Source: Bifidobacterium ruminantium DSM 6489 (GTDB lineage Bacteria; Actinomycetota; Actinomycetes; Actinomycetales; Bifidobacteriaceae). Taken from it: a DNA stretch of 64,000 nucleotides. The notes beneath the pieces are model-generated. The model ran no database searches. It saw only the letters and a program-made list of their open reading frames with translations, and was not told where the DNA came from. This document shows, one piece after another, positions 36,454 to 45,230 of this stretch. Position 1 is the first letter of the stretch. The number at the start of each line of letters is the position of its first letter. The stretch covers positions 62,001 to 126,000 of the forward strand of contig NZ_JDTK01000003.1 in NCBI RefSeq assembly GCF_000770925.1, written 5' to 3'. Made by a program: the position numbers and the translations under genes.

Positions 36454-37493
36454 TGACTCGACGGGTCATCAGCTCCGGCAAGGATTCGAAAGGGACGAAA
36501 TCCCAGCCCGGCAAGCGAACCGGGCGATCGGTTTCGTCGGAACGCGCCGGAGGGCGTTCGACGGAAAAGCGTTCCGTCGTCGGGCATTCCGCCGGTGACG
36601 GATCCACCACCATGACCGACGTCACGAGCCATTCGAAGGCCGAAGGTTTTGTGGATGCGCGCCGATTGCGAAGCGAGGACTTGGTCTCCAAGACATTGCA
36701 GGAGACCACTGGCACGATCGGCGTCATGACGCGTCCCAAGGTGGTCGATTTTAATGCGCGTCTCAAGGAACGCCGCAAAGCGGGCGCGCGTGCCGTCGCC
36801 ATGCGCGCGCTTGCGGGAATCGCCGTCGCGGCGGTGCTGGGCGCTGTCATCTGGCTGCTGTTCTTCTCTGCCGTGTTCCGTTTGGAACCGGGCAACATCA
36901 ACGTGACCGGAGCCAATGAATGGGTCAGCGAATCGCAAGTGCTCGACATCGCCAGGCAGCAATCGGGCAAGTCGCTGTTCCTTGTGTCGGATAGCGCCGT
37001 GGAAAAACGGATCAAGTCGATTCCAGGCGTGACGTCAGCCGAATCGAAAAAGCATCTGCCGAATTCGCTTGAAGTGACTATCAAAGCGCAGAAACCGGCG
37101 GCCATGCTGAAAACCGGCGAGAATCACATGACGGCGGTCGACAGCAAGGGACGTGTGCTCAATTCCGTCAGCGGTGTCTCCGTAGATGGAATTCCCGTCA
37201 TCGAGGTGCAGGACGTCGATTCAAGCCTGTCGAAAAGACCTATCAAGGAGGCGCTGAGGATTCTGAGCTCGCTGCCGGAATCAATGCGCGGATCCATTAC
37301 CAAAGTCATCGCCGCGACGCAGGATTCCATCACGACGGAACTCAATGGGGGAGACAAGGTCATCGTGTGGGGTGATTCCTCTGAGCTGAAATTAAAAAAG
37401 GCCGTGGTGGACAAGATCATCAATGATCCGAACGTGATTGGGGACAAGCACAATGTCGACGTGTCCGCTCCGTTGAGGCCAATCATCAAGTAG
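36453..37493 (+). CDS. ftsQ: Cell division protein FtsQ/DivIB
   Basis: A 346-residue bitopic protein: a cytoplasmic head of about 125 residues, one membrane helix (AGIAVAAVLGAVIWLLFFSA), then a POTRA domain (LEPGNINVTGANEWVSES through SLEVTIKAQKPAAML) and a beta domain. It recruits FtsL/FtsB and the septal synthase. It closes this cluster; ftsZ does not follow here. Confidence 0.92.
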   Translation: MTRRVISSGKDSKGTKSQPGKRTGRSVSSERAGGRSTEKRSVVGHSAGDGSTTMTDVTSHSKAEGFVDARRLRSEDLVSKTLQETTGTIGVMTRPKVVDFNARLKERRKAGARAVAMRALAGIAVAAVLGAVIWLLFFSAVFRLEPGNINVTGANEWVSESQVLDIARQQSGKSLFLVSDSAVEKRIKSIPGVTSAESKKHLPNSLEVTIKAQKPAAMLKTGENHMTAVDSKGRVLNSVSGVSVDGIPVIEVQDVDSSLSKRPIKEALRILSSLPESMRGSITKVIAATQDSITTELNGGDKVIVWGDSSELKLKKAVVDKIINDPNVIGDKHNVDVSAPLRPIIK

Positions 37494-37518
37494 ATTCGTC
37501 CGGAGAATTGCAAGAATA

Positions 37519-37560
37519 CGCAAAGGGCATCATCCTATATGAAGGATGATGCCCTTTGCG
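37519..37560. terminator. Bidirectional terminator, 18-bp stem
   Basis: 37519-37536 pairs perfectly with 37543-37560 around a 6-base loop (ATATGA). It separates ftsQ from the convergent oxidase-family gene. Confidence 0.8.
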
Positions 37561-37583
37561 AAAAGAACGCTGCGGTCTTCCGC

Positions 37584-37988
37584 TCAGTCCTTGACGATGG
37601 TTTTGCCGGCCGTAGCTCCTGGAGTCAGATCCTGGATTTCCGTGATTTCCAGCACGGGGATGGTCATGGGCTTCTTCGTGCCTTTGCTGTCCGCCACCGC
37701 GACCTGCTCTTCGTAGATCGCATCATCGGAGTGCAGGGTGACGTTCCCGCGGAATCGATAACCCTTCCTCTGCTCAAGATTGGCCACAGCTATGACCAGT
37801 TCGCTGCCGTCGAGCAGATTGCGGTACATCTGTCCCGCGGTGCGCTCATGGTAGCCGATGTGGTTGTCGTCGATGACGAAGACGCTCATCTTCGGTCCGA
37901 GGTCCACATGTCCGTCCTTGCTGATGGTGGCCACCCAAGCAAGGTTGTCGTTGATGAATTCCTTCATTTCCGTGGTGAGATTCGCCAT
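37584..37988 (-). CDS. Pyridoxamine-5'-phosphate-oxidase-family protein
   Basis: A 134-residue single-domain protein with the split-barrel flavin fold: the start MKEFINDNLAWVATISKDG, then GPKMSVFVIDD and IGYHERTAGQMYRNL are typical of the small PNPOx-like group that binds FMN or F420-like cofactors. Substrate is unknown. GAAGGAG precedes ATG 37988; the frame to 38132 has no other site. It lies alone between two terminators. Confidence 0.8.
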   Translation of the reverse strand: MANLTTEMKEFINDNLAWVATISKDGHVDLGPKMSVFVIDDNHIGYHERTAGQMYRNLLDGSELVIAVANLEQRKGYRFRGNVTLHSDDAIYEEQVAVADSKGTKKPMTIPVLEITEIQDLTPGATAGKTIVKD

Positions 37989-38119
37989 GATGCCGCTCCT
38001 TCTCGTGGTTGCCGGGCGACGCCTGCGATACTGGAAACGCCGCATGTTATTTTGATGATACGGAGACGCTTGCTGCGGCACGCGTGGTTTCGCCGAACGT
38101 GAAAAGGTTGAGAATACAA

Positions 38120-38147
38120 GAAAAGCCGCCATTTCTGGCGGCTTTTC
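38120..38147 (-). terminator. Terminator of ssrA
   Basis: GAAAAGCCGCC pairs with GGCGGCTTTTC around a 6-base loop; on the minus strand it follows the tmRNA CCA end and is followed by TTTTCTTG. Confidence 0.8.
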
Positions 38148-38150
38148 GAA

Positions 38151-38547
38151 TGGTGGAGATGCGGGGAATCGAACCCCGGTCCGATGACCGAACCCTCAGT
38201 CTTCTACGTGCGTAGTCTGCTGGCCGTACGGCGGTTTTTCTGCCCCCATCGATGTCGCAGACAACTGATGGCGAGCATATCTACAGTAAAAGTCCTCCGC
38301 CGGCCCTGTGGCTCAACTGGCGGAGCAAGTCTTCTAAACGAGGCTCAGCATCCTCCCAAAGACGAGGAGGAGTGAACGGAGCGGCTGCTCACTGGTTAAT
38401 CCTGGCGCGAAGCTCAGGCAGCGAGAGCGAACTCAGTGCGGTTAGATTTAGCACTTATTCTTTTGTAGGGGGCATCCACGAGTGGACCCTACGTTCTCGG
38501 CACGCTTCCCTGCGACGAACAGGTCACCGTCGAAACCGATCATCCCC
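38151..38547 (-). ncRNA. ssrA: Transfer-messenger RNA
   Basis: On the minus strand the 5' end reads GGGGATGATCGGTTTCGACG and the 3' end is a tRNA-like T arm (GGTTCGATTCCCCGC) followed by ATCTCCACCA with encoded CCA. The open reading frame resumes at GCU and encodes the tag AKSNRTEFALAA followed by UGA, ending in the LAA degron. tmRNA rescues stalled ribosomes and marks products for proteolysis. Length (397 nt) is usual. A GATAAT element stands 9 bases before the 5' end. Confidence 0.97.
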
Positions 38548-38699
38548 AAATCTTGAATTATCAAGCCTCTGGTTTTTCAACCAGACATTTCAAAATACCA
38601 CGATTTGCTGGATGGCACAAGTTTACGCTGCCGGCGATTCGTGGCGACGACGCCAGCATGTTGACGCTACATCGCAAATCTCCGATGTGAGAAAGAAAA

Positions 38700-38733
38700 A
38701 TTCCGTGTGCCATCCGATGACGGCACACGGAAT
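38700..38733 (-). terminator. Terminator of the ROK-fructokinase operon
   Basis: A 12-bp stem (ATTCCGTGTGCC type arms, 10-base loop); on the minus strand it is followed by TTTTTCTTTC. It lies between the kinase gene end and ssrA. Confidence 0.8.
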
Positions 38734-38763
38734 CGATGATGAGAAGGAGAGGAAGTTTTCCGC

Positions 38764-39660
38764 TTACTTGGCGGCGGCGAGATAATCCGGAACGCCTTCG
38801 GCCGGGTAGACCGGCCAGCCACCTTCCTTGGTGCACACGTAGGCGGCGGTGTTCACTGCCGCGTGATGCGCTTCCTTGAGGGAAGCGCCGGACAGCAGCT
38901 TGCCGGTGAAGGAACCGGAGAAGGAGTCGCCCGCTCCGACGGTGTCGGCGACCTCGACGTGCGGGGTCAGCAGAGTGGAGGTCTCGCCGTCCTTGGCGAT
39001 GATGGTGCTGAAGGTCGCGCCGCCGGTCAGGATGATGTACTCGAGACCGAAACGATCCAGGAACCACTTGCAGGCATCCTCGTCCTTGCCTTCCGGAATG
39101 GAGAACATCTCGCGCATCATGATGAGCTCGTCATCGTTGATCTTGAAGATGTTGGCATAGCCCAGCAGCTCCTCAATCAGCTCCTTGGAGTAGAAGTTGG
39201 CGCGCAGGTTGATGTCGAAGAACTTCAGCGCGCCGTCCTTGGCGTGCTTGAGCAGCTCGATGATGGTGTCGTGCGATTCCTTGGAACGCAGTCCCAACGT
39301 GCCGAAGCAGATGGCGTCGGCCTTGGAGACGGCTTCTGCAAGCTCGTCCGTGTAGCTGATGTGGTCCCAGGCCACGTTCTGCACGATGGTATATTCCGGG
39401 ATGCCGTTGGTCAGCGCCACGGCGACGGTGCCGGTCGGATAATCGTTGGTCTGCACCAGCGTGTTGATGCCGGCCTTGTGCGCGTCATCAAGCAGTTCGG
39501 TGCCCAGCTCGTCGTTGCCGACGGCGCTGATGGCGTAGCTTTCCGCGCCGTTCTGGGACGCGTGGTAGGCGAAATTGACGGGTGCGCCGCCGGCACGCTT
39601 GCCGGTGGGGAGCATATCCCACAGGATTTCACCGAGGGCGATGACGATTGGCTTGGACAT
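38764..39660 (-). CDS. PfkB-family sugar kinase, probable fructokinase
   Basis: A 298-residue ribokinase-family enzyme. The N-terminal ALGEILWDMLP with AGGAPVNFAYH and the C-terminal DTVGAGDSFSGSF (catalytic Asp, anion hole) are those of fructokinases, which feed fructose as fructose-6-phosphate into the bifid shunt. GAAAGGAACC precedes the ATG. A ROK regulator gene ends 28 bases upstream, same direction, so they form an operon. Exact sugar is inferred from family likeness. Confidence 0.85.
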   Translation of the reverse strand: MSKPIVIALGEILWDMLPTGKRAGGAPVNFAYHASQNGAESYAISAVGNDELGTELLDDAHKAGINTLVQTNDYPTGTVAVALTNGIPEYTIVQNVAWDHISYTDELAEAVSKADAICFGTLGLRSKESHDTIIELLKHAKDGALKFFDINLRANFYSKELIEELLGYANIFKINDDELIMMREMFSIPEGKDEDACKWFLDRFGLEYIILTGGATFSTIIAKDGETSTLLTPHVEVADTVGAGDSFSGSFTGKLLSGASLKEAHHAAVNTAAYVCTKEGGWPVYPAEGVPDYLAAAK

Positions 39661-39688
39661 GGTGGTTCCTTTCTTTGGCTATGGCGTG

Positions 39689-40891
39689 CTATGCGACGTC
39701 AAAGAACATCGAGGGATGTTCCAGAAAATTGGTGATCGCCACGGCGGCGGCACCGGTGACGGTGGCGTCGGTGGGCAGGGTGGACAGGGTGATTCGCGTG
39801 TTCCTTCCGATTTCGGGAATCGTCCGGTCGAGCACGACACGTTCGACCTCGTCGAGCAGGGGTTGGCCGGCTTGTGCGACGATATCCCCGAGAACGATGC
39901 ACGTCGGATTGAACGCGTTGATGATGGTAACGGCGCCGTAGCCGATGTATCGGGCGATGTCACGCACAAGCGTCATCGCGGTTTCGTCTCCCGTGCCGGC
40001 CTTGGCGAAAAGCGCAGAGCAGGCCTGCGCGTGCGTCATCGATTCGCATCCGGGAACAATGCCGGGATTGGCATTAAGCCGTTCATGGATGGCGTTGGCT
40101 GAGCAGTATCGTTCAAGACAGCCGACGTTGCCGCAATCACAGGGCTTGCCGTTCACGTCGATGGAGACATGGCCGATCTCCGTGGCCGTGCCGCGCTCTC
40201 CGTAGTAGATGGCGCCGTTGTCGATGATGCCGAGGCCAATGCCTTCGCCGAGCAGGTAATAGGCGAGCGACCCCTTGGACAGCTCCGGGTTGAACAGGAA
40301 CTGGGCCAGGGCGCCGGCCCGTGCGTCCTGTTCGACGAACACAGGAACATCGAACGCGTCGCTGAACTCCTTGATGAAGTTGATCTGACGCCATCCCTGC
40401 ATGGAGGAGACCAAGGCGGTGCGTCCCTCGTCCTTCAGGTACGGCCCCGGCACGGCCATGCCGACGGCCACGATGCTGGAATCATCCTTGATGAGACGTC
40501 GCACGGTGTTCCGGATGCATTCCACGGTTTCCGGGATATGCTCCTCGTTGACGGTCGGCAGATCGGTCATGAAGATGCGGTTGCACTTCAGGTCGAAGAC
40601 GGCGATCTGCACCAGGCTGCGGGCGAACTTCACCCCGACGATATGGTATTTGGCGCAGTTGAGATTCAGGCCGATGGAACGGCGATTCTTGTCACCCTCC
40701 ATGTCGCCGGTTTCCTCGATGACGTCTTGGGCCAGCAGTTTGGCGGTGATTTTGGTGATGGCTGCGGGGGTCAGGCCGATGGCTTTGGCTATCTGCGCGC
40801 GTGAGCAGATGCCATTGTGATACAGATACTGCAGGACGCGGGATCGGTTGTTTTCCGAAATCGATGACTGCTGATCGCTATAGCTACTCAT
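39689..40891 (-). CDS. ROK-family transcriptional regulator (NagC/XylR type)
   Basis: A 400-residue regulator: N-terminal winged helix (RVLQYLYHNGICSRAQIAKA, then LTPAAITKITAKLL) joined to a ROK sugar-binding domain with GQGIGLG-like loop (LGEGIGLGII), the EIGHVSID motif and the zinc site CDCGNVGCLE. It precedes fructokinase and is divergent from a peptide importer; it probably represses the sugar operon and answers to its sugar or sugar phosphate. A perfect 7-1-7 palindrome lies 50 bases before its start. Confidence 0.9.
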   Translation of the reverse strand: MSSYSDQQSSISENNRSRVLQYLYHNGICSRAQIAKAIGLTPAAITKITAKLLAQDVIEETGDMEGDKNRRSIGLNLNCAKYHIVGVKFARSLVQIAVFDLKCNRIFMTDLPTVNEEHIPETVECIRNTVRRLIKDDSSIVAVGMAVPGPYLKDEGRTALVSSMQGWRQINFIKEFSDAFDVPVFVEQDARAGALAQFLFNPELSKGSLAYYLLGEGIGLGIIDNGAIYYGERGTATEIGHVSIDVNGKPCDCGNVGCLERYCSANAIHERLNANPGIVPGCESMTHAQACSALFAKAGTGDETAMTLVRDIARYIGYGAVTIINAFNPTCIVLGDIVAQAGQPLLDEVERVVLDRTIPEIGRNTRITLSTLPTDATVTGAAAVAITNFLEHPSMFFDVA

Positions 40892-40941
40892 GCCGCCTCC
40901 TTGCCGCTGCTCACGGATTCCTACGTTGAACTAGTTGATAT

Positions 40942-40956
40942 ATTAACGCCGTTAAT
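40942..40956. promoter_or_regulatory. Palindrome ATTAACG-C-CGTTAAT, ROK operator candidate
   Basis: Perfect 7-base arms around one base, AT-rich outer and CG inner, 50 bases upstream of the ROK gene start on the minus strand. Position suggests autoregulation. Confidence 0.5.
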
Positions 40957-41036
40957 TGTTTGATGCAACCCGTGTGATCCGCGTGTCGTATGCCATGTCG
41001 CAGACTCGGTAGCGCACAAACGGTGGCTTGTCTGCA

Positions 41037-41059
41037 AGATGACCACGTATTGGTCATCT
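41037..41059. repeat. Inverted repeat AGATGACCA-cgtat-TGGTCATCT
   Basis: Perfect 9-base arms with a 5-base spacer, about 200 bases before the importer gene. There is no T-run directly after it. It could be an operator or a leader hairpin. Confidence 0.4.
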
Positions 41060-41259
41060 GCTGACTTTTACCTTCCCGTGGTAACGAAGGGGGGAGAAAG
41101 ACAAGGAGTAGCAACGAAAACGAGCGTATCTGAGCCCAGTGAAAGGGGTATGAAATGTCCGGATATGAAACGTCGGGTTAACATAACACCCTCATCCTTA
41201 TGATTATATCGTTCTTGTCTGTAAAGACGATAGGTAATGTAGAAGGAGAGGATTCCATA

Positions 41260-42885
41260 GTGAATCACAAGAAGATTATCGCCGCGCTGGCTTCTGTCGC
41301 GGCTCTTGCATCCCTCGCCGCATGCGGCGGCGTGAAGGATGGCGGTGCTGCGGGCGGCAGCACGATCACCGTCGGCACCACCGACAAGATCACCAGCCTT
41401 GATCCGGCTGGTTCCTACGACAATGGTTCCTATGCCGTGCAGATTCAGGTGTTTCCGTTCCTGTACGCGCAGGATTACAACACTTCCGAACTGTCTCCGG
41501 ATATCGCGGCTGATGATGGTACTTGGAGCGCGGATGGCACAGAGTTCACCGTCAAGCTCAAGTCCGGCCTGAAGTTCGCCAACGGCCATGATCTGACCGC
41601 CTCCGATGTCAAGTTCTCCTTCGACCGCATCAACAAGATCAATGATGAGAACGGCCCTGCCTCACTGCTCGCCAACATTGACTCCGTCGAAGCCAAGGAT
41701 GACACCACTGTGGTGTTCCATTCCAAGGTCAAGAACGATGTGACCCTCAAGCAGGTATTGTCCAGCCCCGCCGGCCCAATCGTCGATGAGCAGTCCTTCT
41801 CCGCCGACAAGCTGACCGACGCCGACACCATCGTCAAGGACAACGCCTTCGCCGGCCCGTACAAGCTCACCTCCTACAAGGTGAACGAGGCTTTGGCCTA
41901 CGCCAAGAACGATTCCTACAAGGGACTGACCCCCGCCAAGAATGATGTCGTGCAGGTCAAGTACTTCGCCGATTCCTCCAACCTGAAGATGGCCGTGCAG
42001 CAGAGCCAGGTCGACGTGGCCTACCGTTCCATGACCCCGACCGACATCGAGGACCTGTCCAAGGATTCCAAGGTCAAGGTCGTCAAGGGACCGGGTGGTG
42101 AGGAGCGCTTCCTCGCCTTCAACTTCAAGATCATGCCGTACGGCGAGAAGTCCAGCGAGCCGAACGCCGACAAGGCCAAGGCCGTGCGTCAGGCCGTCGC
42201 AAACCTGATCGACCGCAACGAGCTGGCCACCAAGGTCTACAAGAACACCTACACTCCGCTGTATTCCTTCATTCCGGATGGACTGTCCGGCCATGACGAC
42301 ACCCTGAAGGCCGCCTATGGTGACGGCAGCGGCAAGCCGGATGCCGACAAGGCCAAGAAGATCCTCAAGGATGCCGGTGTGTCGACTCCGGTCGACTTGA
42401 AGCTCCAGTACAACCCAGACCACTATGGTCAGTCCTCCGCCGATGAGTATGCGGCCATCAAGTCGCAGCTCGAGGATGGTGGCCTGTTCAAGGTCGACCT
42501 GCAGTCCACCGAATGGACCCAGTACTGCAAGGAACGTGTCGTCACCGAATCCTCCGACGGATCCTATCCGGTCTACCAGCTCGGCTGGTTCCCGGACTAC
42601 TCCGATCCGGACAACTATCTGTCCCCCTTCTTCCGTGACGGCAACTTCGTGAACAATGGGTATGCCAACAAGGAAGTCAACGATCTGATCGTCAAGCAGG
42701 CTGGAGAGACCGACGCCAAGGCCCGTGAGGACCTGCTGAAGGAAATCCAGAAGCTCGAAACCGATGACCTGTCCACCATCCCGCTGCTGCAGGGTGCCCA
42801 GGTCGCGGTCACTGGATCCAATGTGAAGGGTGTTGTCCTTGACGCTTCCTTCCGTTTCCGCTACGCGTCCGTGACCAAGGCCTGA
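41260..42885 (+). CDS. Oligopeptide ABC transporter substrate-binding lipoprotein
   Basis: A 541-residue family 5 extracellular solute-binding protein (OppA/DppA type). Signal peptide with lipobox LASLAAC; then the DKITSLDPAGSYDN start, the FTVKLKSGLKFANGHDLTASDV signature region and the C-terminal LGWFPDYSDPDNYLSPFF. It captures peptides for the permeases and fused ATPase downstream. GTG 41260 follows AAGGAGAGG; the frame extends 20 codons further without a site. Strong C-ending codon bias suggests high expression. Confidence 0.93.
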   Translation: MNHKKIIAALASVAALASLAACGGVKDGGAAGGSTITVGTTDKITSLDPAGSYDNGSYAVQIQVFPFLYAQDYNTSELSPDIAADDGTWSADGTEFTVKLKSGLKFANGHDLTASDVKFSFDRINKINDENGPASLLANIDSVEAKDDTTVVFHSKVKNDVTLKQVLSSPAGPIVDEQSFSADKLTDADTIVKDNAFAGPYKLTSYKVNEALAYAKNDSYKGLTPAKNDVVQVKYFADSSNLKMAVQQSQVDVAYRSMTPTDIEDLSKDSKVKVVKGPGGEERFLAFNFKIMPYGEKSSEPNADKAKAVRQAVANLIDRNELATKVYKNTYTPLYSFIPDGLSGHDDTLKAAYGDGSGKPDADKAKKILKDAGVSTPVDLKLQYNPDHYGQSSADEYAAIKSQLEDGGLFKVDLQSTEWTQYCKERVVTESSDGSYPVYQLGWFPDYSDPDNYLSPFFRDGNFVNNGYANKEVNDLIVKQAGETDAKAREDLLKEIQKLETDDLSTIPLLQGAQVAVTGSNVKGVVLDASFRFRYASVTKA

Positions 42886-42900
42886 CGGTAGGCCTTGACC

Positions 42901-42933
42901 GCCCCTGCCTGACCTCCCAAGTCAGGCAGGGGC
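42901..42933 (+). other. 13-bp hairpin between binding protein and permease genes
   Basis: GCCCCTGCCTGAC pairs with GTCAGGCAGGGGC around a 7-base loop, followed by TCAATTTG, a weak tail. Such hairpins after binding-protein genes usually stabilise the upstream message or let only part of transcription through. Confidence 0.65.
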
Positions 42934-42975
42934 TCAATTTGTATCTAAAACACCAATAAGGAAAAGGAGCCCGAC

Positions 42976-44049
42976 GTGACGCAAAGCGCAACAGAGGCTC
43001 AGCCGAAAGCCAAGAAAAACAAGCTTTCAAGCGGATTCTTCCGCTTCGTGCTCACACGCTTTCTGCTGATCATTCCTACAGTATTCATTCTTGTGACCAT
43101 CGTCTTCTTCGTGATGCGTGCCACCGGCGATCCGATTTCCGCCGCGCTTGGCGGCCGTCTCACTCCCGAGGAACTGCAGAAGCGCATCCACACGGCCGGT
43201 TATGACCGTCCCCTCATCGTGCAGTACATCGATTATCTTGGCGGCCTGCTGCACGGCGATCTCGGCACCACATTGACCGATAACCAAAAAGTGAGCACCA
43301 TCCTTACCCACTACGGTGCCGCCACATTCGAACTGGCGTTCCTCGCGCTCATCGTCGCGCTCATCGTCGGCATCGGTTTGGGCCGGGTCGCCGCTCGCAA
43401 ACGCGACCACGCTGCCGATGCGGGCATCCGCACCTTCGCCATTCTCTGCTACGCCACCCCGGTGTTCTTCCTCGGTCTGATTCTGAAACTCGTCTTCGCC
43501 ATCTGGCTGAATGTGCTGCCGGCATCCGGCCGCTCGTCATTGGGAAGCGAAATGCAGTTCTCCAGACTGGTTTCTCCCACCGGCTTCTACATCATCGACG
43601 CGATTCAACTGGGTGACATGTCCGTGCTGCTCGACGTGCTGCGCCACGCTGTGCTGCCGGCGCTCGCCTTGGGGCTACTGACCGCCGGCGTGTTCATCCG
43701 ACTGGTGCGTACCAACGTGATTTCCACGTACACGTCCGGTTACGTCGAGGCGGCCCGCTCCCGCGGCGTTTCCGAAAAACGTCTGCTCAACAAGCATGCC
43801 TGGAAGCCGGCGCTGATTCCGATCATCACCGTCATGGGCATGCAGATCGCCCTGATGCTCGCCGGCGCGGTGCTCACCGAAACCACCTTCGAATGGAAGG
43901 GACTCGGCTTCATGCTCTCGCAGTATCTGAAAGCCCGTGATTTCGTGGCCGTCCAAGGCATCGTCATCCTAATCGCCATCATTGTGGCCGTCGTCAACTT
44001 CATCGTCGACGTCATCGCCGCATTGGTCGACCCGAGAGTGAGGTACTGA
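42976..44049 (+). CDS. Oligopeptide ABC transporter permease, DppB/OppB type
   Basis: A 357-residue inner-membrane permease with six helices and the EAA loop YVEAARSRGVSEKRLLNKHA. The N-terminal stretch with FFVMRATGDPISAALGG is the OppB hallmark. It pairs with the next gene. GTG 42976 follows AAGGAG. Confidence 0.93.
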   Translation: MTQSATEAQPKAKKNKLSSGFFRFVLTRFLLIIPTVFILVTIVFFVMRATGDPISAALGGRLTPEELQKRIHTAGYDRPLIVQYIDYLGGLLHGDLGTTLTDNQKVSTILTHYGAATFELAFLALIVALIVGIGLGRVAARKRDHAADAGIRTFAILCYATPVFFLGLILKLVFAIWLNVLPASGRSSLGSEMQFSRLVSPTGFYIIDAIQLGDMSVLLDVLRHAVLPALALGLLTAGVFIRLVRTNVISTYTSGYVEAARSRGVSEKRLLNKHAWKPALIPIITVMGMQIALMLAGAVLTETTFEWKGLGFMLSQYLKARDFVAVQGIVILIAIIVAVVNFIVDVIAALVDPRVRY

Positions 44050-44050
44050 C

Positions 44051-45226
44051 ATGACCGCAGCATCTGCCGACAAGGTCACCGTTCCCGGCGACAAGCGTCT
44101 GGAAGAACTCAAAATCGGCAAGAAAACGCCGCTTTGGCACAAGATTCCGATTATCAAGGAACTACGCGTGGCGGTCGGCTGGCAGAAAGGCATGCTGATC
44201 ACGGGTCTGGTGATCACCGCGTTCTTCCTGCTGGTCGCCATCTTCGCTCCGGTGATCGCACCGTACGGCTACGCGCAGCTCAAGGACGCCAATGGCGTCT
44301 CCTTCCCGGCGCAGGCGGCTCCGTCCTCCGAGCACATCTGGGGCACCACGGCCGGCGGCTATGATGTACTCAGCCGTGTGGTCTGGGGCGCTCGCACCGC
44401 CGTCATCGCCATCATCGTCGCGGTATTGCTGTCGATTTTCGCTGGCGTTCTGCTGGGCTTGGTGTCCGGCTACTTCGGCGGCTGGGTCGATCGGGTGCTC
44501 GTCATGATCGCCGACGCCGTGTACTCCTTCCCGTCGCTGCTGCTGGCGATTCTGATGGCAATTATGATCTCCCATGGCCAGTCCGGCCTGTGGAGCGGCA
44601 TCTTCGCTTCCGGCATCTCCATTACCGTGGTTTACATTCCGCAGTACTTCCGCACCATCCGCGCCGAAGTGATCCGTATCAAGGAATCCGCATATGTGGA
44701 ATCGGCCCGCGTTGTCGGCGCCTCCACGTGGCGTATCATGACCAAGCATCTGTTCAAGAACTCCACGCGAACGTTGCCGGTCATCCTGACGCTGAACTCC
44801 TCCGAAGCCATTCTGACCCTTGCCGGTCTGGGCTTCCTGGGCTTCGGTATCGAGCCGACCGCGGCCGCGGAATGGGGCTACGACCTGAATCGTTCCGTCT
44901 CCGACGTGACCGCAGGTATCTGGTGGACCGCAGTGTTCCCGGGCCTGGCCATCGTGCTCATCGTGTTGGGCATCACCCTGGTGGGCGAATCCCTGAACGA
45001 TCTTGCCGATCCGCGTCTGCGCGCCCGCAAGTCCGCTGGCGAAGTGGTGGGCTCCATCGAAGACACATCCGTCGATCCCAGCCAGGAGCCAGGCAAGCAC
45101 AACGAGGTCATGGCCGAGCTCGAAGCAGCCAAGAACCCGATGGGCGACAGTGATCAGCCGGTGACCGTCACCGACCGCGACCCTTCGTTCGTGGCTTCCG
45201 AATGGGACTCCAAGGAAGGGGAGTGA
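44051..45226 (+). CDS. Oligopeptide ABC transporter permease, DppC/OppC type
   Basis: A 391-residue permease with OppC features: N-terminal helix, WGTTAGGYDVLSRVVWGART and the EAA loop YVESARVVGASTWRIMTKHL. It carries an extra hydrophilic tail of about 70 residues, acidic and Asp/Glu-rich, past the last helix. It starts one base after dppB-like stop. Confidence 0.93.
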   Translation: MTAASADKVTVPGDKRLEELKIGKKTPLWHKIPIIKELRVAVGWQKGMLITGLVITAFFLLVAIFAPVIAPYGYAQLKDANGVSFPAQAAPSSEHIWGTTAGGYDVLSRVVWGARTAVIAIIVAVLLSIFAGVLLGLVSGYFGGWVDRVLVMIADAVYSFPSLLLAILMAIMISHGQSGLWSGIFASGISITVVYIPQYFRTIRAEVIRIKESAYVESARVVGASTWRIMTKHLFKNSTRTLPVILTLNSSEAILTLAGLGFLGFGIEPTAAAEWGYDLNRSVSDVTAGIWWTAVFPGLAIVLIVLGITLVGESLNDLADPRLRARKSAGEVVGSIEDTSVDPSQEPGKHNEVMAELEAAKNPMGDSDQPVTVTDRDPSFVASEWDSKEGE

Positions 45227-45230
45227 ACCG

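Larger units (their letters stand above)
40892..41259. other. 368-base divergent intergenic region
   Basis: No gene seen. It holds the palindrome at 40942-40956, a 9-bp-arm inverted repeat at 41037-41059, and a possible promoter for the importer, TTAACA then GATTAT 18 bases later (about 41173-41202). A weak dyad TATCGT...ACGATA follows near 41206-41231. Confidence 0.5.
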
